Shown: positions 1-9,583, numbered from the stretch's first letter. The stretch: DNA of 64,000 nt from Rudaeicoccus suwonensis (GCF_007829035.1 NZ_VIVQ01000001.1:186001-250000); one strand, 5' to 3'. A program made the numbers and translations. Notes: generated by a model from the letters alone, not told the origin.

Positions 1-1165
1 TGGTTACGCGGCGCGGGGGTGGGTGATGTGGTGTGTCATTCGGCCGGGGGTGAGGTCCCAGGTGACGGTGTGGTTGGTGGCGTGGGCGGTGAGGTTGTCG
101 CGGTGGACGATGGTGTGGTGGCGGGGGCATAGGAGTGCGGTGTTGGTGAGGGTGGTGTGTCCGCCGGCCCACCAGGGGTGGATGTGGTGGGCGTGGCACC
201 ACTGGGGTGGTCGGTCGCAGCCGGGGAAGGTGCAGTGGCGGTCGCGGATGATGACGGCGGTGCGCAGGCCTGCGGTGACTAGGCGTTTGTGGCGTCCGAC
301 GTTTAGTGGTTCGGATCTGCTGCCGAGGACGACGGGGATCAGGTCGGCGTCGCAGGCGAGTTGTCTGGCGGTGGTGGGGTCGATGATGTCGCCGGAGCGG
401 GTGGGGAAGAGGCCGTGTCGGGTGTCGGGTGTGGTGCGCTGGTGGTGGTGAGGGCTTCTTTGACGATCGCTGCGTGTGCTGGTGACAGGTCAGCGATGAG
501 TCGGATCATGCCGGTGGGAAGTTCTTGCCAGGTCAGGGTTTCGACCTGCTGGTGATGGTCTTCGTCGTCGGAGAGGGTGTGTTCACCGAATGCGGCGATG
601 ACGCGCCGGGTGAGCGTGCGCAATGTGTGGGGTGTCGGGTCGTCCAGGGCGAGGTACCAGGAGTGGATCTGCGAGCGTTCGACGGTGGGGAACAGTGGCG
701 TGATCTTGGCGGCTTCGCGCAGCGCGGTCGCTGCTGTCGTGACGGACACGGCACCCTCACGCACGGCTGTGGTGATCGCACTGTTGCGGTTGTCCCGTGC
801 GGCGCCGGCGAGTTCGGCGATCGCGCGGGCTTGGTGACGATTGATGCCGGGGTGAGTGCACGGACCTAGTGTGTGATCGACGCAGCAGTCGATTGGGCGA
901 TCGTGCCCCGCTCGGCTGCGTCGATGGTGGCGACTGCCGTGATGGTCTCGGCGCGGCGGCTCAGGTGCAGCATCACCGCCGCCAGCGCGCTCAGATCGGC
1001 ATCGCCGAGGTGGTGCATCGCCGCCGGCCACGCATCCAGCGACTGCAGGAACGCTTGCGCTGACGCGAGAAGATCACCAGCCGTACCTGGGGCTGCTGGT
1101 GCGGCATCCGCGGCTGACGCTGGCAGGGGAGTTTCCGGCAATGACGGGACGTGGTCGATGGTCAT
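1..1165 (-). pseudogene. DUF222/HNH endonuclease (13E12-repeat family), frameshifted and cut by the window edge
   Basis: Three successive minus-strand frames carry one protein. The first (from ATG at 1165, preceded by AAGGAAAGGAG) is the DUF222 N-terminus and ends near 866. The second takes over at about 890 and carries the HPGINRHQARAIAELAG helix region, down to about 440. The third runs from about 440 to the edge and carries the C-terminal part: RQLACDADLIPVVLG, then the HNH zinc-type nuclease core with CTFPGC, WCHAHH, GGHTTLTN and LLCPRHH. Two frame changes plus a missing stretch just before the DACDAD-type block mean no full protein can be made. The family is repetitive in actinobacteria and its members are often SOS-controlled. 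An assembly error could explain one frameshift but hardly both together with the internal deletion. Confidence 0.85.
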
Positions 1166-1202
1166 GTCCGGTCTCCTTTCCTTGGTGTGCGACTACGTCT
1201 AT

Positions 1203-1218
1203 TAGAACAAACGTTCGA
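1203..1218. promoter_or_regulatory. LexA (SOS) box upstream of the DUF222/HNH gene
   Basis: The sequence TAGAACAAACGTTCGA contains GAAC, four bases, GTTC with a matching right flank, one mismatch from the actinobacterial SOS box TCGAAC-N4-GTTCGA. It lies about 40 bp upstream of the start codon at 1165, the expected place for LexA repression. SOS boxes before 13E12-repeat genes are known in Mycobacterium. Confidence 0.7.
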
Positions 1219-1632
1219 GTCAAATACAAGAGGCGAGGAGCACGAATGCCATTTGTTTTCAGGTATTTTCGAGCACTGCTATCCACAGCGTGAACTGCGA
1301 GAGCGAGTTATCCACACGGTGGCGAGTCAGGCCTTCCGGCCGTCGTCGACGCGGTGATACAACGCGCGCACACGTGGAGCGCTGTGCTCGGGTGTCCGAG
1401 CTTTTTCGTTGTAGGACGATCACGCCAAGCGGGATGCTGGTGTTGGAGAGGCTGCGTCCCCGTGCTGGTAGGTAGGTGGACCCCAGGTCGGCCCCGATGT
1501 CACCGAGCACATGAGGGTGTCGGTGCGCCCTCGTGGTCACGTGATCACGTGTCGTTGAAAACTGAAGTGGTCTGTCGCTCGTGCGGGCCCAGCGAAGCGG
1601 ACACCGACTCAAGGACTAACGCGAGGAGTTGG
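1219..1632. other. Intergenic, no gene recognised
   Basis: About 410 bp between the SOS box and the flavin reductase stop. No reading frame has a plausible start and family match, and no strong hairpin was seen. Base composition is less GC-biased than the flanking genes, as expected of non-coding DNA. Confidence 0.5.
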
Positions 1633-2235
1633 CTACTTCGGTCGGGTGAGGTCGAAACGCTGGTCGGCCGAGATCCCGAAGTATGCCGTGGGCCCTCCGG
1701 CCCGCATGGCGGGGTCGGCCGCTGCGGTATCGAATATGCCTTCCACCAGAAGAGATTCATCGATGTGCACCCCGACGACCTCACCGACGACGAACCAGGA
1801 TCCGACAGCGTCTCCCGCGACATCGGTGAGTTGCACGATCTGCGCCACCCGGCACTCGAAGTTCACCGGCGACGCCGCAACCCGCGGCGCGCCGACGACC
1901 TGCGATGCCGCCTCCTCGAGCCCGGACGCCTCGAACTCATCGACGTCGGCCGTCGTCGACGTCGCATTCATCTGTTCCGCGAGACCGCGGGTGACGAGAT
2001 TCCAGGTGAACTCGCCGGTGGCCTCGCAGTTGGCCACGCTGCCCTTCCAGCCGTTGCTGGAGAAGCCGATGAGCGGAGGCCGGTAGTTCAGCGCCGTGAA
2101 GAACGAGTATGGCGCGAGGTTTCGTCGACCGTTTGCGTCGTGGCTGCCGATCCACCCGATCGGCCGCGGCGCGATGATCGAGTTGAACGGATCGTGCGGC
2201 AGCCGATGGCCTTCCGAGGGCCGGTAGAAATGCAC
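1633..2235 (-). CDS. Flavin reductase-like (FMN-binding split barrel) protein
   Basis: A 200-residue protein matching the flavin reductase-like split-barrel family over nearly its whole length. The diagnostic N-terminal block, APRPIGWIGS followed by NLAPYSFF, is at residues 22-46. Such proteins bind FMN and either reduce flavin with NAD(P)H for a partner monooxygenase or act as uncharacterised flavoenzymes; this subfamily has no assigned substrate. It is cytosolic, without signal peptide. The gene lies 4 bp downstream of the aldo/keto reductase gene on the same strand, so the two are probably one transcript and may handle related redox chemistry. Confidence 0.85.
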   Translation of the reverse strand: MHFYRPSEGHRLPHDPFNSIIAPRPIGWIGSHDANGRRNLAPYSFFTALNYRPPLIGFSSNGWKGSVANCEATGEFTWNLVTRGLAEQMNATSTTADVDEFEASGLEEAASQVVGAPRVAASPVNFECRVAQIVQLTDVAGDAVGSWFVVGEVVGVHIDESLLVEGIFDTAAADPAMRAGGPTAYFGISADQRFDLTRPK

Positions 2236-2239
2236 CCGC

Positions 2240-3073
2240 TCACATCTCCTCGTGGGTCAGCGGGTCGCCACCGAACAGCCGCCCGTCGGGTCGGCCGAGA
2301 GCGGTGATGGCCTTCAACTCCGTTGCAGTCAGCTCAAATTCAAAGATGTCGAGATTAGCGCTCTGGCGTTCGGGGGTCGCCGACTTCGGCAGTGGCAACG
2401 ACCCGAGCTGGTGATGCCACCGCAGGATCACCTGTCCCGGCGTGACGCCGTGAGCACGCGCAGCCTCAGCGACCGGCGGTTCGTCGAAGGGAGCCTGCCG
2501 CTTGCCCATCGGGCTCCACGCTTGTGTCTGAATCCCCAGCTCCGCATGAACTTTTCGCATCTCCTCCTGTGGGAAATACGGGTGCAGCTCGATCTGGTTG
2601 ACCGTCGGCGTCACACCGCTGTCGTCAATGATGCGTCGCAGGAATTCGTCCGTGAAGTTCGAGACACCGATCGAGCGGACCAGCCCGTCGTTTCGGGCGG
2701 TGACCAATGCACGCCAGGTCTCGACGAAGCGGTCCACACTCGGGTTCGGCCAATGGATCAGCTGAACATCCAGATACTCCAGGCCGAGCCGATCGAGCGA
2801 CCCGCGGATCGACGCCAGTGCCTCGTCATACCCGTGGTCACGCCCGGGGATCTTGGACTGGATCTGCACGTCGTCCCGCGGCACGCCGGAACGGCGCAAC
2901 GCCTCACCGACCTCGGTTTCGTTCTCGTAGTTCACCGCCGTGTCGAGCAGCCGGTAACCGGCTTGAATCGCACTGGTGATGGCGACGATGCCGTCCTCGC
3001 CGCGCAACGGGTACGTTCCGAATCCGACGGCGGGCAGAGTGTTCGAGTCGTTGAGCACGTATGTCGGGACCAT
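2240..3073 (-). CDS. Aldo/keto reductase (2,5-diketogluconate reductase-like)
   Basis: A 277-residue NAD(P)H-dependent carbonyl reductase of the aldo/keto reductase superfamily. The full catalytic tetrad is visible: Asp44 and Tyr49 in DTAVNYENE, Lys74 in SKIPG and His107 in IHWPN. GVSNF and the C-terminal PKSATPERQ cofactor-binding segment are also present. The length is normal for the family. The substrate cannot be told from sequence. First gene of a probable two-gene unit with the flavin reductase. The strong hairpin at 3197-3234 separates it from pckG upstream, so it should have its own promoter in the short interval before 3073. Confidence 0.9.
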   Translation of the reverse strand: MVPTYVLNDSNTLPAVGFGTYPLRGEDGIVAITSAIQAGYRLLDTAVNYENETEVGEALRRSGVPRDDVQIQSKIPGRDHGYDEALASIRGSLDRLGLEYLDVQLIHWPNPSVDRFVETWRALVTARNDGLVRSIGVSNFTDEFLRRIIDDSGVTPTVNQIELHPYFPQEEMRKVHAELGIQTQAWSPMGKRQAPFDEPPVAEAARAHGVTPGQVILRWHHQLGSLPLPKSATPERQSANLDIFEFELTATELKAITALGRPDGRLFGGDPLTHEEM

Positions 3074-3196
3074 GTCGCCACGCTACGCGCCGGACGTGCT
3101 GGCTGGTGGTGTCGGCTGCCCCGGAACGGCACTGCACGCGGTACCGCCGGCCCCGAATGGCATTGGCCCCGACGGGCTTTGGCCGACGGCGTGGCA

Positions 3197-3234
3197 CCGG
3201 GCCCGGGGCGCCGCTGCGGCGTTCCCGGGCCCGG
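3197..3234. terminator. Rho-independent-type hairpin after pckG
   Basis: An inverted repeat with 11-bp arms CCGGGCCCGGG, extended by near-matching GCGCCG/CGGCGTT around a short loop. It lies 14 bp beyond the pckG stop on the minus strand. It lacks a T tract, which is common in GC-rich actinobacteria. Confidence 0.6.
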
Positions 3235-3247
3235 CAAGGCGAACGAT

Positions 3248-5077
3248 CTAGTCGCCGAGGCGAGCTTTCAACCCATCCAGCTCGACCTGCAACTGCGTCG
3301 GCAGGGCGTCGCCGAACTTGGCGAACCATTCTTCGATCTGCGGGATCTCGGCGCGCCATTCCTGCGGGTCGACGCGCAGGGCGGCCTCGACCTGCTCGGG
3401 CGTCATGTCGAGACCGTCGATGTCGAGCGACTCGGGAGTGGGGACGTGGCCGATCGGTGTCTCGACGGCAGCGGCCTTGCCCTCGATGCGCTCGATGACC
3501 CACTTCAGCACGCGGGAGTTCTCGCCGAAGCCCGGCCACAGGAACCCGCCGTCCTCGTCGCGACGGAACCAGTTGACGTAGAAGATCTTGGGCAGCTTGC
3601 TGGCGTCGGCGTCCTTGCCGACGTTGATCCAGTGCCCGAAGTAGTCGCCGGCGTTGTAACCGATGAACGGCAGCATCGCCATGGGGTCGCGGCGCACGAC
3701 GCCAACCTGACCGACCGCCGCAGCAGTCGTCTCGGAGGACAACGTGGCGCCCATGAACGTGCCGTGCACCCAGTCGCGGGCCTCGGTGACGAGTGGCACG
3801 GTGGTCTTGCGGCGACCACCGAACAGGATCGCCGAGATCGGCACACCACGCGGATCGTCATACTCGTCGGCCAGGATCGGGCACTGGTCGATCGGGGTGC
3901 AGTAGCGCGAATTCGGGTGCGACGACAGCTCGCCGGAGTCAGGCGTCCAGTCCTCGCCCTTCCAGGACGTCGCGTGTTGCGGCTCGTTCTCCAGGCCCTC
4001 CCACCAGACGCCGCCGTCGTCGGTGAGTGCGACATTGGTGTACACCGAGTTGCCCTTGGCGAGAGTGCGGATGGCGTTGGGGTTGGTCTTCTCGTTGGTG
4101 CCGGGCGCGACTCCGAACAAGCCGAACTCGGGATTGACCGCATACAGCCGGCCGTCGTCGCCGAAGCGCATCCAGGCGATGTCGTCACCCAGCGTTTCGA
4201 CCCGCCAGCCGGGGATGGTCGGCTCGAGCATCGCCAGATTGGTCTTGCCGCAGGCGCTGGGGAAGGCGGCCGCGACGTAGTAGGTCTGCTGCTCGGGCGA
4301 GATGAGCTTGAGGATGAGCATGTGCTCGGCCAGCCAGCCCTCGTCACGGGCCATCGCCGAGGCGATGCGCAGCGAGTAGCACTTCTTGCCGAGCAGCGCA
4401 TTGCCGCCGTATCCCGAGCCGTACGACCAGATCGTGCGCTCTTCGGGGAACTGCACGATGTACTTCGTCTGGTTGCACGGCCAGGCGACGTCCTTCTCAC
4501 CCGGCTGCAGCGGCGCGCCCAGCGAGTGCAACGCCGGCACGTAGCGCGCGGACTCGCCGAGCTCCTCGATGCGGTCGAGCACCTTCGAGCCGCAACGGGC
4601 CATCACACGCATCGACGCGACGACATACTCGCTGTCGGTGATCTCGACGCCGAACATCGGCTTTTCGGCGTTCAGGTGCCCCATCACGAACGGTATGACG
4701 TACATCGTGCGTCCGGTCATGCAGCCTCGGTAGAGGTCGGTCATGATGGCCTTCATCTCGTCCGGCGCCATCCAGTTGTTGGTCGGCCCGCAGTCCTTCT
4801 CGTCGACCGAGCAGATGAACGTGCGGTCCTCCACGCGTGCGACGTCGGTGGGGTCGGACGCGGCGTAGAAACTGTTCGGGTGGGTCTGCTCGTTGAGCCT
4901 GGTGAACGTGCCCGCGGCGACGAGCTTGTCGGTGACCTCGGTCCACTCCTGCGGCGATCCGGTGATCCACTGGACGCGGTCGGGCGTCGTCAGGGCGGCG
5001 ACCTCGTCGACCCAGGCGGCGAGTGCGGCGTGAGTTGTGCCACCAGTGGCGGTTGCGGCGGGTGTGTCTGTGGTCAT
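3248..5077 (-). CDS. pckG: Phosphoenolpyruvate carboxykinase (GTP)
   Basis: A 609-residue GTP-dependent PEPCK that interconverts oxaloacetate and PEP, the entry step of gluconeogenesis. The kinase-1 loop FPSACGKTN is at 272-280, with the active-site Cys276 and Lys278. Other family blocks are [11 protein letters not shown]-like [12 protein letters not shown] and the C-terminal [19 protein letters not shown]. The frame is open further upstream to 5230, but ATG 5077 is chosen because AGGACGG stands at the right distance and the extra N-terminus is not family-like. It is transcribed divergently from the antiporter at 5464 and ends at a strong hairpin. Confidence 0.97.
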   Translation of the reverse strand: MTTDTPAATATGGTTHAALAAWVDEVAALTTPDRVQWITGSPQEWTEVTDKLVAAGTFTRLNEQTHPNSFYAASDPTDVARVEDRTFICSVDEKDCGPTNNWMAPDEMKAIMTDLYRGCMTGRTMYVIPFVMGHLNAEKPMFGVEITDSEYVVASMRVMARCGSKVLDRIEELGESARYVPALHSLGAPLQPGEKDVAWPCNQTKYIVQFPEERTIWSYGSGYGGNALLGKKCYSLRIASAMARDEGWLAEHMLILKLISPEQQTYYVAAAFPSACGKTNLAMLEPTIPGWRVETLGDDIAWMRFGDDGRLYAVNPEFGLFGVAPGTNEKTNPNAIRTLAKGNSVYTNVALTDDGGVWWEGLENEPQHATSWKGEDWTPDSGELSSHPNSRYCTPIDQCPILADEYDDPRGVPISAILFGGRRKTTVPLVTEARDWVHGTFMGATLSSETTAAAVGQVGVVRRDPMAMLPFIGYNAGDYFGHWINVGKDADASKLPKIFYVNWFRRDEDGGFLWPGFGENSRVLKWVIERIEGKAAAVETPIGHVPTPESLDIDGLDMTPEQVEAALRVDPQEWRAEIPQIEEWFAKFGDALPTQLQVELDGLKARLGD

Positions 5078-5463
5078 CGGGTGGATCCGTCCTGAAGGTG
5101 TGGCCCGGAACGCGGGCGCGGAAAAGGCGTGTCGAGCGCTGTATGGCGGGCGACTGCTTGCGAACGTACGCCGTGCCACACAGTCCCCCAGTGCTGCGGC
5201 CGGATCGGAATTGTGATCCAAGTCACACAAACTGTGGGGTTTGTGCGTTTGGTGGTGACAGTTGTTGAGGTGAGGCGCCGTGGCGCCGATCCGGGCGACA
5301 AAACCGAACAGGCCGAGACGTGCAGGCCCGGTCGGCGACCGTCAGGAGTGCGGGCGCGAACCGCACGGCGCGGCCTCGCGTCGGCCCGACTGTCCGAGCT
5401 GTATGACGAAGTTGAGCCCTCCCGCGGTGACCGGCCGTGACCGTGAACAGGAAGAATGACGTG

Positions 5464-6645
5464 ATGAGCACACCGGATTCGGCACAGTCCACCTGGACCA
5501 GGTGGACCACGATCGCGCCGATCGTGGCACTCGTACCGCTTCCGTTCACGTGGGGGCGCAGTCTCGGGACGATCTGGATCGTCATCGTCGCGGTGCTCCT
5601 CGCCGCTGCGGTGCTCGCTGCGGTGCACCACGCCGAGGTCGTGGCGCACCGTGTGGGCGAGCCGCTCGGATCGTTGGTGCTCGCTGTCGCGGTGACCGTC
5701 ATCGAGGTCGCACTCATCGTGACGCTGATGGTCTCTGGTGGTTCCGAGGCATCCACGCTTGCACGGGACACGGTGTTCGCCGCTGTGATGATCACGTGCA
5801 ACGGCATCGTCGGCATCTCGTTGTTCGTCGGCGCGATGCGGCATCACACCGTCACCTTCAACGCCGAGGGCACGGGAGCTGCCCTGGCCTGCGTGATCAC
5901 GCTGGCCGCTGTGTGCCTCGTGCTGCCGTCGTTCACCTCGAGCGTCTCCGGGCCGGAGTACTCCGGATCGCAGTTGACGTTCGCGGCGATCGCGTCGTTG
6001 TGCCTGTACGGCTTGTTCGTGGTCACGCAGACGGTTCGCCACCGAGACTTTTTTCTGCCGGTCGACCGGGCCGACTACCGGCCCCTGGCGAGGGCGAATA
6101 GTGGCCAGGAGGGCGTGGAGCAGGCAGCTGCGAGCGCGGACGACCCGCTCACCCAGGAGGACGACGGAGAGCACGCCATGCCTCCGTCCGGGCGCGAGGC
6201 CACGTTGGCGTTGGTGTTGCTGCTGATCTCGTTGGTCGCCGTTGTCGCACTGGCGAAGGTCGAGTCCAAGCCGATCGAGAAGGGCGTCGAATCCCTCGGC
6301 CTGCCGCACGCTTTCGTCGGTGTCATCATCGCGCTGTTGGTGCTGTTGCCCGAGACCCTCGCCGCAGTGAAAGCCGCACGACGTGACCGGGTGCAGATCA
6401 GCCTGAACCTCGGTCTCGGATCGGCGATGGCGTCCATCGGCCTGACCATCCCGGCGATCGCACTCGCGTCGATCTGGCTGCCGACCGACCTGCACCTCGG
6501 GCTGGGGCCGACCCAGCTGGTTCTCCTCGCCATCACCGCCGTTGTGGGGGTCCTGACGGTGGTGCCCGGTCGCGCGACGCGACTCCAAGGCGGCATACAT
6601 CTGGTGTTGCTTGCCGCATTCATCTTCCTGGCGGCGAATCCCTGA
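5464..6645 (+). CDS. Calcium/cation:proton antiporter, ChaA type
   Basis: A 393-residue integral membrane antiporter of the CaCA superfamily. Two halves of hydrophobic helices are separated by an acidic cytoplasmic linker (about residues 195-230). The hallmark GEPLGSLVLAVAVTVIEVAL lies in the first half; the matching acidic motif LLPETLAAVKAARRDR lies in the second. ChaA proteins expel Ca2+ (also Na+ or K+) in exchange for H+. ATG 5464 is preferred over GTG 5437 because AGGAAG at 5449-5454 stands nine bases before it. The gene is followed by a perfect 15-bp hairpin. Confidence 0.88.
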   Translation: MSTPDSAQSTWTRWTTIAPIVALVPLPFTWGRSLGTIWIVIVAVLLAAAVLAAVHHAEVVAHRVGEPLGSLVLAVAVTVIEVALIVTLMVSGGSEASTLARDTVFAAVMITCNGIVGISLFVGAMRHHTVTFNAEGTGAALACVITLAAVCLVLPSFTSSVSGPEYSGSQLTFAAIASLCLYGLFVVTQTVRHRDFFLPVDRADYRPLARANSGQEGVEQAAASADDPLTQEDDGEHAMPPSGREATLALVLLLISLVAVVALAKVESKPIEKGVESLGLPHAFVGVIIALLVLLPETLAAVKAARRDRVQISLNLGLGSAMASIGLTIPAIALASIWLPTDLHLGLGPTQLVLLAITAVVGVLTVVPGRATRLQGGIHLVLLAAFIFLAANP

Positions 6646-6737
6646 GTCCGGGCGGTGGGCGGCGTCACCTGTGCCCGGCCGCACAACGACGGCTGGGCCG
6701 CTGCGGGGGCTGTTGCTATGCGATGACTCGGAGGATG

Positions 6738-6775
6738 GTTGCGGCGGAGGAGAACAGAAACTCCTCCGCCGCAAC
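6738..6775. terminator. Rho-independent terminator hairpin
   Basis: Perfect 15-bp arms GTTGCGGCGGAGGAG and CTCCTCCGCCGCAAC enclose an 8-base loop, followed by TCTTT. It lies about 90 bp after the antiporter stop and would end that transcript. Confidence 0.8.
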
Positions 6776-6965
6776 TCTTTCGGCACGAGCTGTCGGTTGG
6801 GGACACGCGACCCTCACCGTCAGCTACTGCTTGCCGAACTCCTCCCCATGTATCCGAAGTGATACTTGTGAACTCGGACGGCTTTAGTAGACCACGGGTT
6901 CGGCAAGGTTTTCTCCCCGATGAAGTAATTGTTTGGTAAATTTGAGTATCTGATAAGGTACTAGC

Positions 6966-7295
6966 ATGAGTGACGTTGAGCCGCTCCGCGTTCCTGACTT
7001 CACCGAGCGCCTTCTGCTCGCAGCCGATGAAGCGCGGATGAACGCAGCTCAGGTTCGTGACGGTCTACGCGCCATCGGCGTGGAGACAGGCGAGAAGTCG
7101 ATCTACAAGTTGTTCAACGGAACGATCAAGAATCCGACCACCGCCACGCTCGCGGGACTGGGCAAGGTCCTGGGCACCGACGTGCGATGGTTCTGTGAGC
7201 CGGACGACGACGGGTCGCTATACCGCGCGCTCAGTTCCCACTGGGCGTTGCAGCGGCGCGTGGACGACATGACCGAGGGCCCAGAGCGCGACTAG
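6966..7295 (+). CDS. Small XRE-family helix-turn-helix regulator
   Basis: A 109-residue protein with a Cro/C1-type helix-turn-helix over residues about 12-80: SIYKLFNGTIKNPTTATLAGLGKVLG is recognition-helix-like and resembles the repressor DNA-binding fold. There is no sensor domain. The upstream DNA is AT-rich (TTGTTT, GATAAG) and looks like a promoter. The 3' end overlaps the convergent MFS gene by 78 bp, so transcription of one may interfere with the other. Target genes are unknown. The overlap makes the last 25 residues less certain than the rest. Confidence 0.7.
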   Translation: MSDVEPLRVPDFTERLLLAADEARMNAAQVRDGLRAIGVETGEKSIYKLFNGTIKNPTTATLAGLGKVLGTDVRWFCEPDDDGSLYRALSSHWALQRRVDDMTEGPERD

Positions 7296-8588
7296 CGTGC
7301 ACGCGCCGCCCATGAGCACGGTGGGCACGGCGACCGGACAAAAGGCTGCCAATGCGATGCCGACGACGAATCCGAGCGGTTCGAGCGCGTCGGTCGCCAG
7401 AATCATCACGGCCGTGACCCGTCCGCTGATGGCTTCTCCGCCCTCGTCGTCCGCCTTGGCGGTCACGGACCGCAGGTAGCCGCTGAGGAACGGTCCGGCC
7501 GGTCCGAGGCTCAGTCCGAGCGCAGCCATGACGACGAGATCTGTCGTCCAGTTCGACACGACGCCCAGCGTCACAACGCACAGTCCGCTGACGGTGGCCA
7601 TCGCGCAGGCCAGCACCAGCCGGGTGCGTTCGGGGCGCGACTGAAGTGCGAAGCCCACCAGTGTCGCGATCGTCATACCGATGCCGAATGCCGTGATCGT
7701 TGCGCCGTACTGCTGTCCGCTCCAGCCGTCCTGCCGGGCGCGGAAGGGCAGCGTGACGAGCAGAACCACCGCCATCGCGACGGTGATCGCTGCCTGGACG
7801 AAGAGCGTGCGCGACAGCACCGGATGCGCGCGGACGAAGTCGAAGCCGCCCTTGATCCGCCGGACCGGCGCCGCGTCGGACGAGCTTGCGACAGCAGAGA
7901 CTGCGGGTGCCGGATCTGGCAGCGCTTCGGAGGTCGTGGAATCGGACGATGCGGCGTGGGTGGCGAGGTTGGATGCATCGGTCTGCGGCGTCGCGATGTG
8001 ACTGAGCTGGAACAAGATCCCCAGTGCGACGACTACAGCGACGGCACCGGCGACCGCGGGGGCTGAAATGCCGCCCTGGCCCAGCAGATAACCCGCCACG
8101 ATGCCACCGACCGCCTGCGACAACCGCTGCGTTCCGCGCTCGACGACGACAGCCGAGGCCTGGCCGTCGGCCGGTAGCAACGCGATGGGGTAGGTCGTCA
8201 TGGCCGGCTCGTGGACCCCGGAGATCACACCGATGAGCGCCCCGATGGCAGCGACCGTGGCGAACGGTGCGGCTCCTGTGTGAACCACGACGATCCAGGC
8301 GATCATCACCACGGCCCGCAGGGCCAGGGTGATCAAGGCGACCTTGCGCGATGTATGCCGATCGACCCAGTTGCTACACAGGATGAGAACGAACGCGAGT
8401 GGCACTCCCGTTGCCAGCAGAATCCCGGCTGAGGCCCAGTCGGAGTGGGTGCCGGCGATGATCCACCCCAGCGTCACCAGCCAGACGGCGTTGCACAGCT
8501 CGTCCAGAAAGTAAGCGAGCGTGAACCACCGATAGGTGCCTTGCCGAACGACCTGAGGAACTGACCACTCACCGTTCGAGGACGTCAT
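7218..8588 (-). CDS. MFS transporter, likely drug/peptide-type exporter
   Basis: A 456-residue major facilitator protein with about 12 transmembrane helices and a long Ala/Ser/Asp-rich cytoplasmic loop (about residues 200-245) between the halves. SNWVDRHTSRK in the loop after helix 2 is the MFS motif A equivalent. It resembles MFS permeases with unknown cargo, often annotated as drug efflux. Its start overlaps the stop of the upstream ArsR-like regulator by four bases (ATGA), so the two are translationally coupled. The regulator is divergent from the VNGTGR peptide array, which suggests, without proving it, that the array product or something induced with it is the cargo. Confidence 0.85.
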   Translation of the reverse strand: MTSSNGEWSVPQVVRQGTYRWFTLAYFLDELCNAVWLVTLGWIIAGTHSDWASAGILLATGVPLAFVLILCSNWVDRHTSRKVALITLALRAVVMIAWIVVVHTGAAPFATVAAIGALIGVISGVHEPAMTTYPIALLPADGQASAVVVERGTQRLSQAVGGIVAGYLLGQGGISAPAVAGAVAVVVALGILFQLSHIATPQTDASNLATHAASSDSTTSEALPDPAPAVSAVASSSDAAPVRRIKGGFDFVRAHPVLSRTLFVQAAITVAMAVVLLVTLPFRARQDGWSGQQYGATITAFGIGMTIATLVGFALQSRPERTRLVLACAMATVSGLCVVTLGVVSNWTTDLVVMAALGLSLGPAGPFLSGYLRSVTAKADDEGGEAISGRVTAVMILATDALEPLGFVVGIALAAFCPVAVPTVLMGGACTLVALWALGHVVHAPLQRPVGTERAV

Positions 8589-9187
8589 GAAGCCGCGTCG
8601 TCGAAGGCGACGGGGTAAGGCACTGCGTGCGTTACGACGAAGGCCGCGCGGGTGTCCTCACGGCCTTCGGCGTCCTGCTGTTTGGAGATGGACAACCATT
8701 TCTGGCCGACGGCGTTCAGATCTGCGGACAACTGGGTCAGTTGTTCGACGGTGAGCGCGGTCATCACGTAGTCGTAGCGTTCGACGGCCCGGCGCCACTC
8801 GGTGGGCCACTCACGGGCGCGATCGATCCATTCCTGCAGCACCTGGCTCTCGGCCTGCAGGGTCGAGCGCAGCCACGCGCGGGCTTCGGGCGTGTAGTCC
8901 TCGGTCTCGCTCAGTTCGCCGAGCCGCACACCACCGGGCACCGCGTGCCAAATCCGTTGGCGCACAGGCGCATCCGGATTTAGCGGGGCGACAAAAGAGA
9001 TCCTTTGCAACTCGCGCATGTGAAGGTTCAAGCTGGCTTCGCTGATGCTCGTCAAAGTGGCGAGTTTCCTGGCTGTCATGTCGCCGAAGATGAGCAAAGC
9101 GTCGTACGCGCGAGCTCGGAACGGGTTGGCCATGACGCGCAGGACGTCCCTGGTCGGCTCGGGGGTCAACTCGGAATCGTCACTCAT
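8585..9187 (-). CDS. ArsR/winged-helix transcriptional regulator
   Basis: A 200-residue regulator with an N-terminal winged helix (about residues 15-80: VMANPFRARAYDALL, TARKLATLTSISEASLNLHM). A helical C-terminal domain with WRSTLQAESQVLQEWIDRAREWP character is typical of ArsR-like regulators paired with MFS pumps. ATG 9187 is chosen; a TTG three codons upstream is also open. No Shine-Dalgarno is well placed, so the mRNA may be leaderless. It forms an operon with the MFS gene and is divergent from the peptide array, 116 bp away. It probably controls the MFS gene and possibly the array from the shared intergenic region. Confidence 0.82.
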   Translation of the reverse strand: MSDDSELTPEPTRDVLRVMANPFRARAYDALLIFGDMTARKLATLTSISEASLNLHMRELQRISFVAPLNPDAPVRQRIWHAVPGGVRLGELSETEDYTPEARAWLRSTLQAESQVLQEWIDRAREWPTEWRRAVERYDYVMTALTVEQLTQLSADLNAVGQKWLSISKQQDAEGREDTRAAFVVTHAVPYPVAFDDAAS

Positions 9188-9239
9188 GATCTTCAAAGCT
9201 TACTGACGAGTGTCGAATTTTCTTCATATCCTGGGCACT

Positions 9240-9274
9240 GAAAGCCCTCAGGACTGTCGGGGGTCGGGGCTTTC
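9240..9274 (+). promoter_or_regulatory. Hairpin in the presumed leader of the first VNGTGR gene
   Basis: The arms GAAAGCCC and GGGCTTTC pair across a 19-base loop, 29 bp before the first peptide start codon and inside the divergent intergenic region. It is not repeated before copies two and three. It could be an attenuator, an mRNA-stabilising stem or the remnant of a terminator. Confidence 0.4.
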
Positions 9275-9303
9275 GATCACTTAAAACACACAAGGAGAAC
9301 ATC

Positions 9304-9504
9304 ATGCGCACCAACCAGAACACTGTCTTCGCCGGCGTCAACGGCACCGGTCGCTTCGTCAACGGCACCGGCCGGGATGTGAACGGCACTGGCCGCTTCG
9401 TGAACGGCACTGGTCGTTTCGTGAATGGCACCGGTCGCGATGCCAACGGCACCGGTCGTGGCGTGAACGGCACCGGTCGATTTGTGAACGGTACTGGCCG
9501 CTGA
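9304..9504 (+). CDS. VNGTGR heptad-repeat peptide, copy 1
   Basis: A 66-residue protein not matching any family I know. It has a 10-residue head, MRTNQNTVFA, then eight tandem heptads of the form xVNGTGR with x = G, F, D, F, F, D, G, F; the sixth reads DANGTGR. There is no signal peptide, no cysteine and no membrane segment. AAGGAG stands just before the ATG. Each heptad ends in Arg, so trypsin-like cleavage would give identical heptapeptides, and each contains NGT, the N-X-T glycosylation sequon. The heptads use different synonymous codons, which supports translation. The leader lacks a known RiPP recognition motif. It could be a multi-core precursor, a structural repeat protein or a cell-surface peptide. 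Confidence 0.8.
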   Translation: MRTNQNTVFAGVNGTGRFVNGTGRDVNGTGRFVNGTGRFVNGTGRDANGTGRGVNGTGRFVNGTGR

Positions 9505-9524
9505 CGGGCCCACATAGGGCATTC

Positions 9525-9536
9525 TGACAGTTGTCA
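9525..9536. promoter_or_regulatory. TGACAGTTGTCA palindrome before copy 2
   Basis: Arms TGACA and TGTCA around GT, 48 bp before the start at 9584, with TTGTCA and, 16 bases on, TACTCA as possible -35 and -10 elements. An identical site precedes copy 3 (9805-9816). Possibly a promoter with operator for each copy. Confidence 0.35.
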
Positions 9537-9583
9537 AGATTTTGCGGTTGACTACTCAAACGCACTCACACAGGGAGAACATC

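Noticed and set aside
2252-5095. 947-codon plus-strand frame opposite the AKR and pckG genes
   Set aside because: Antisense shadow; the minus-strand proteins have full catalytic motifs.
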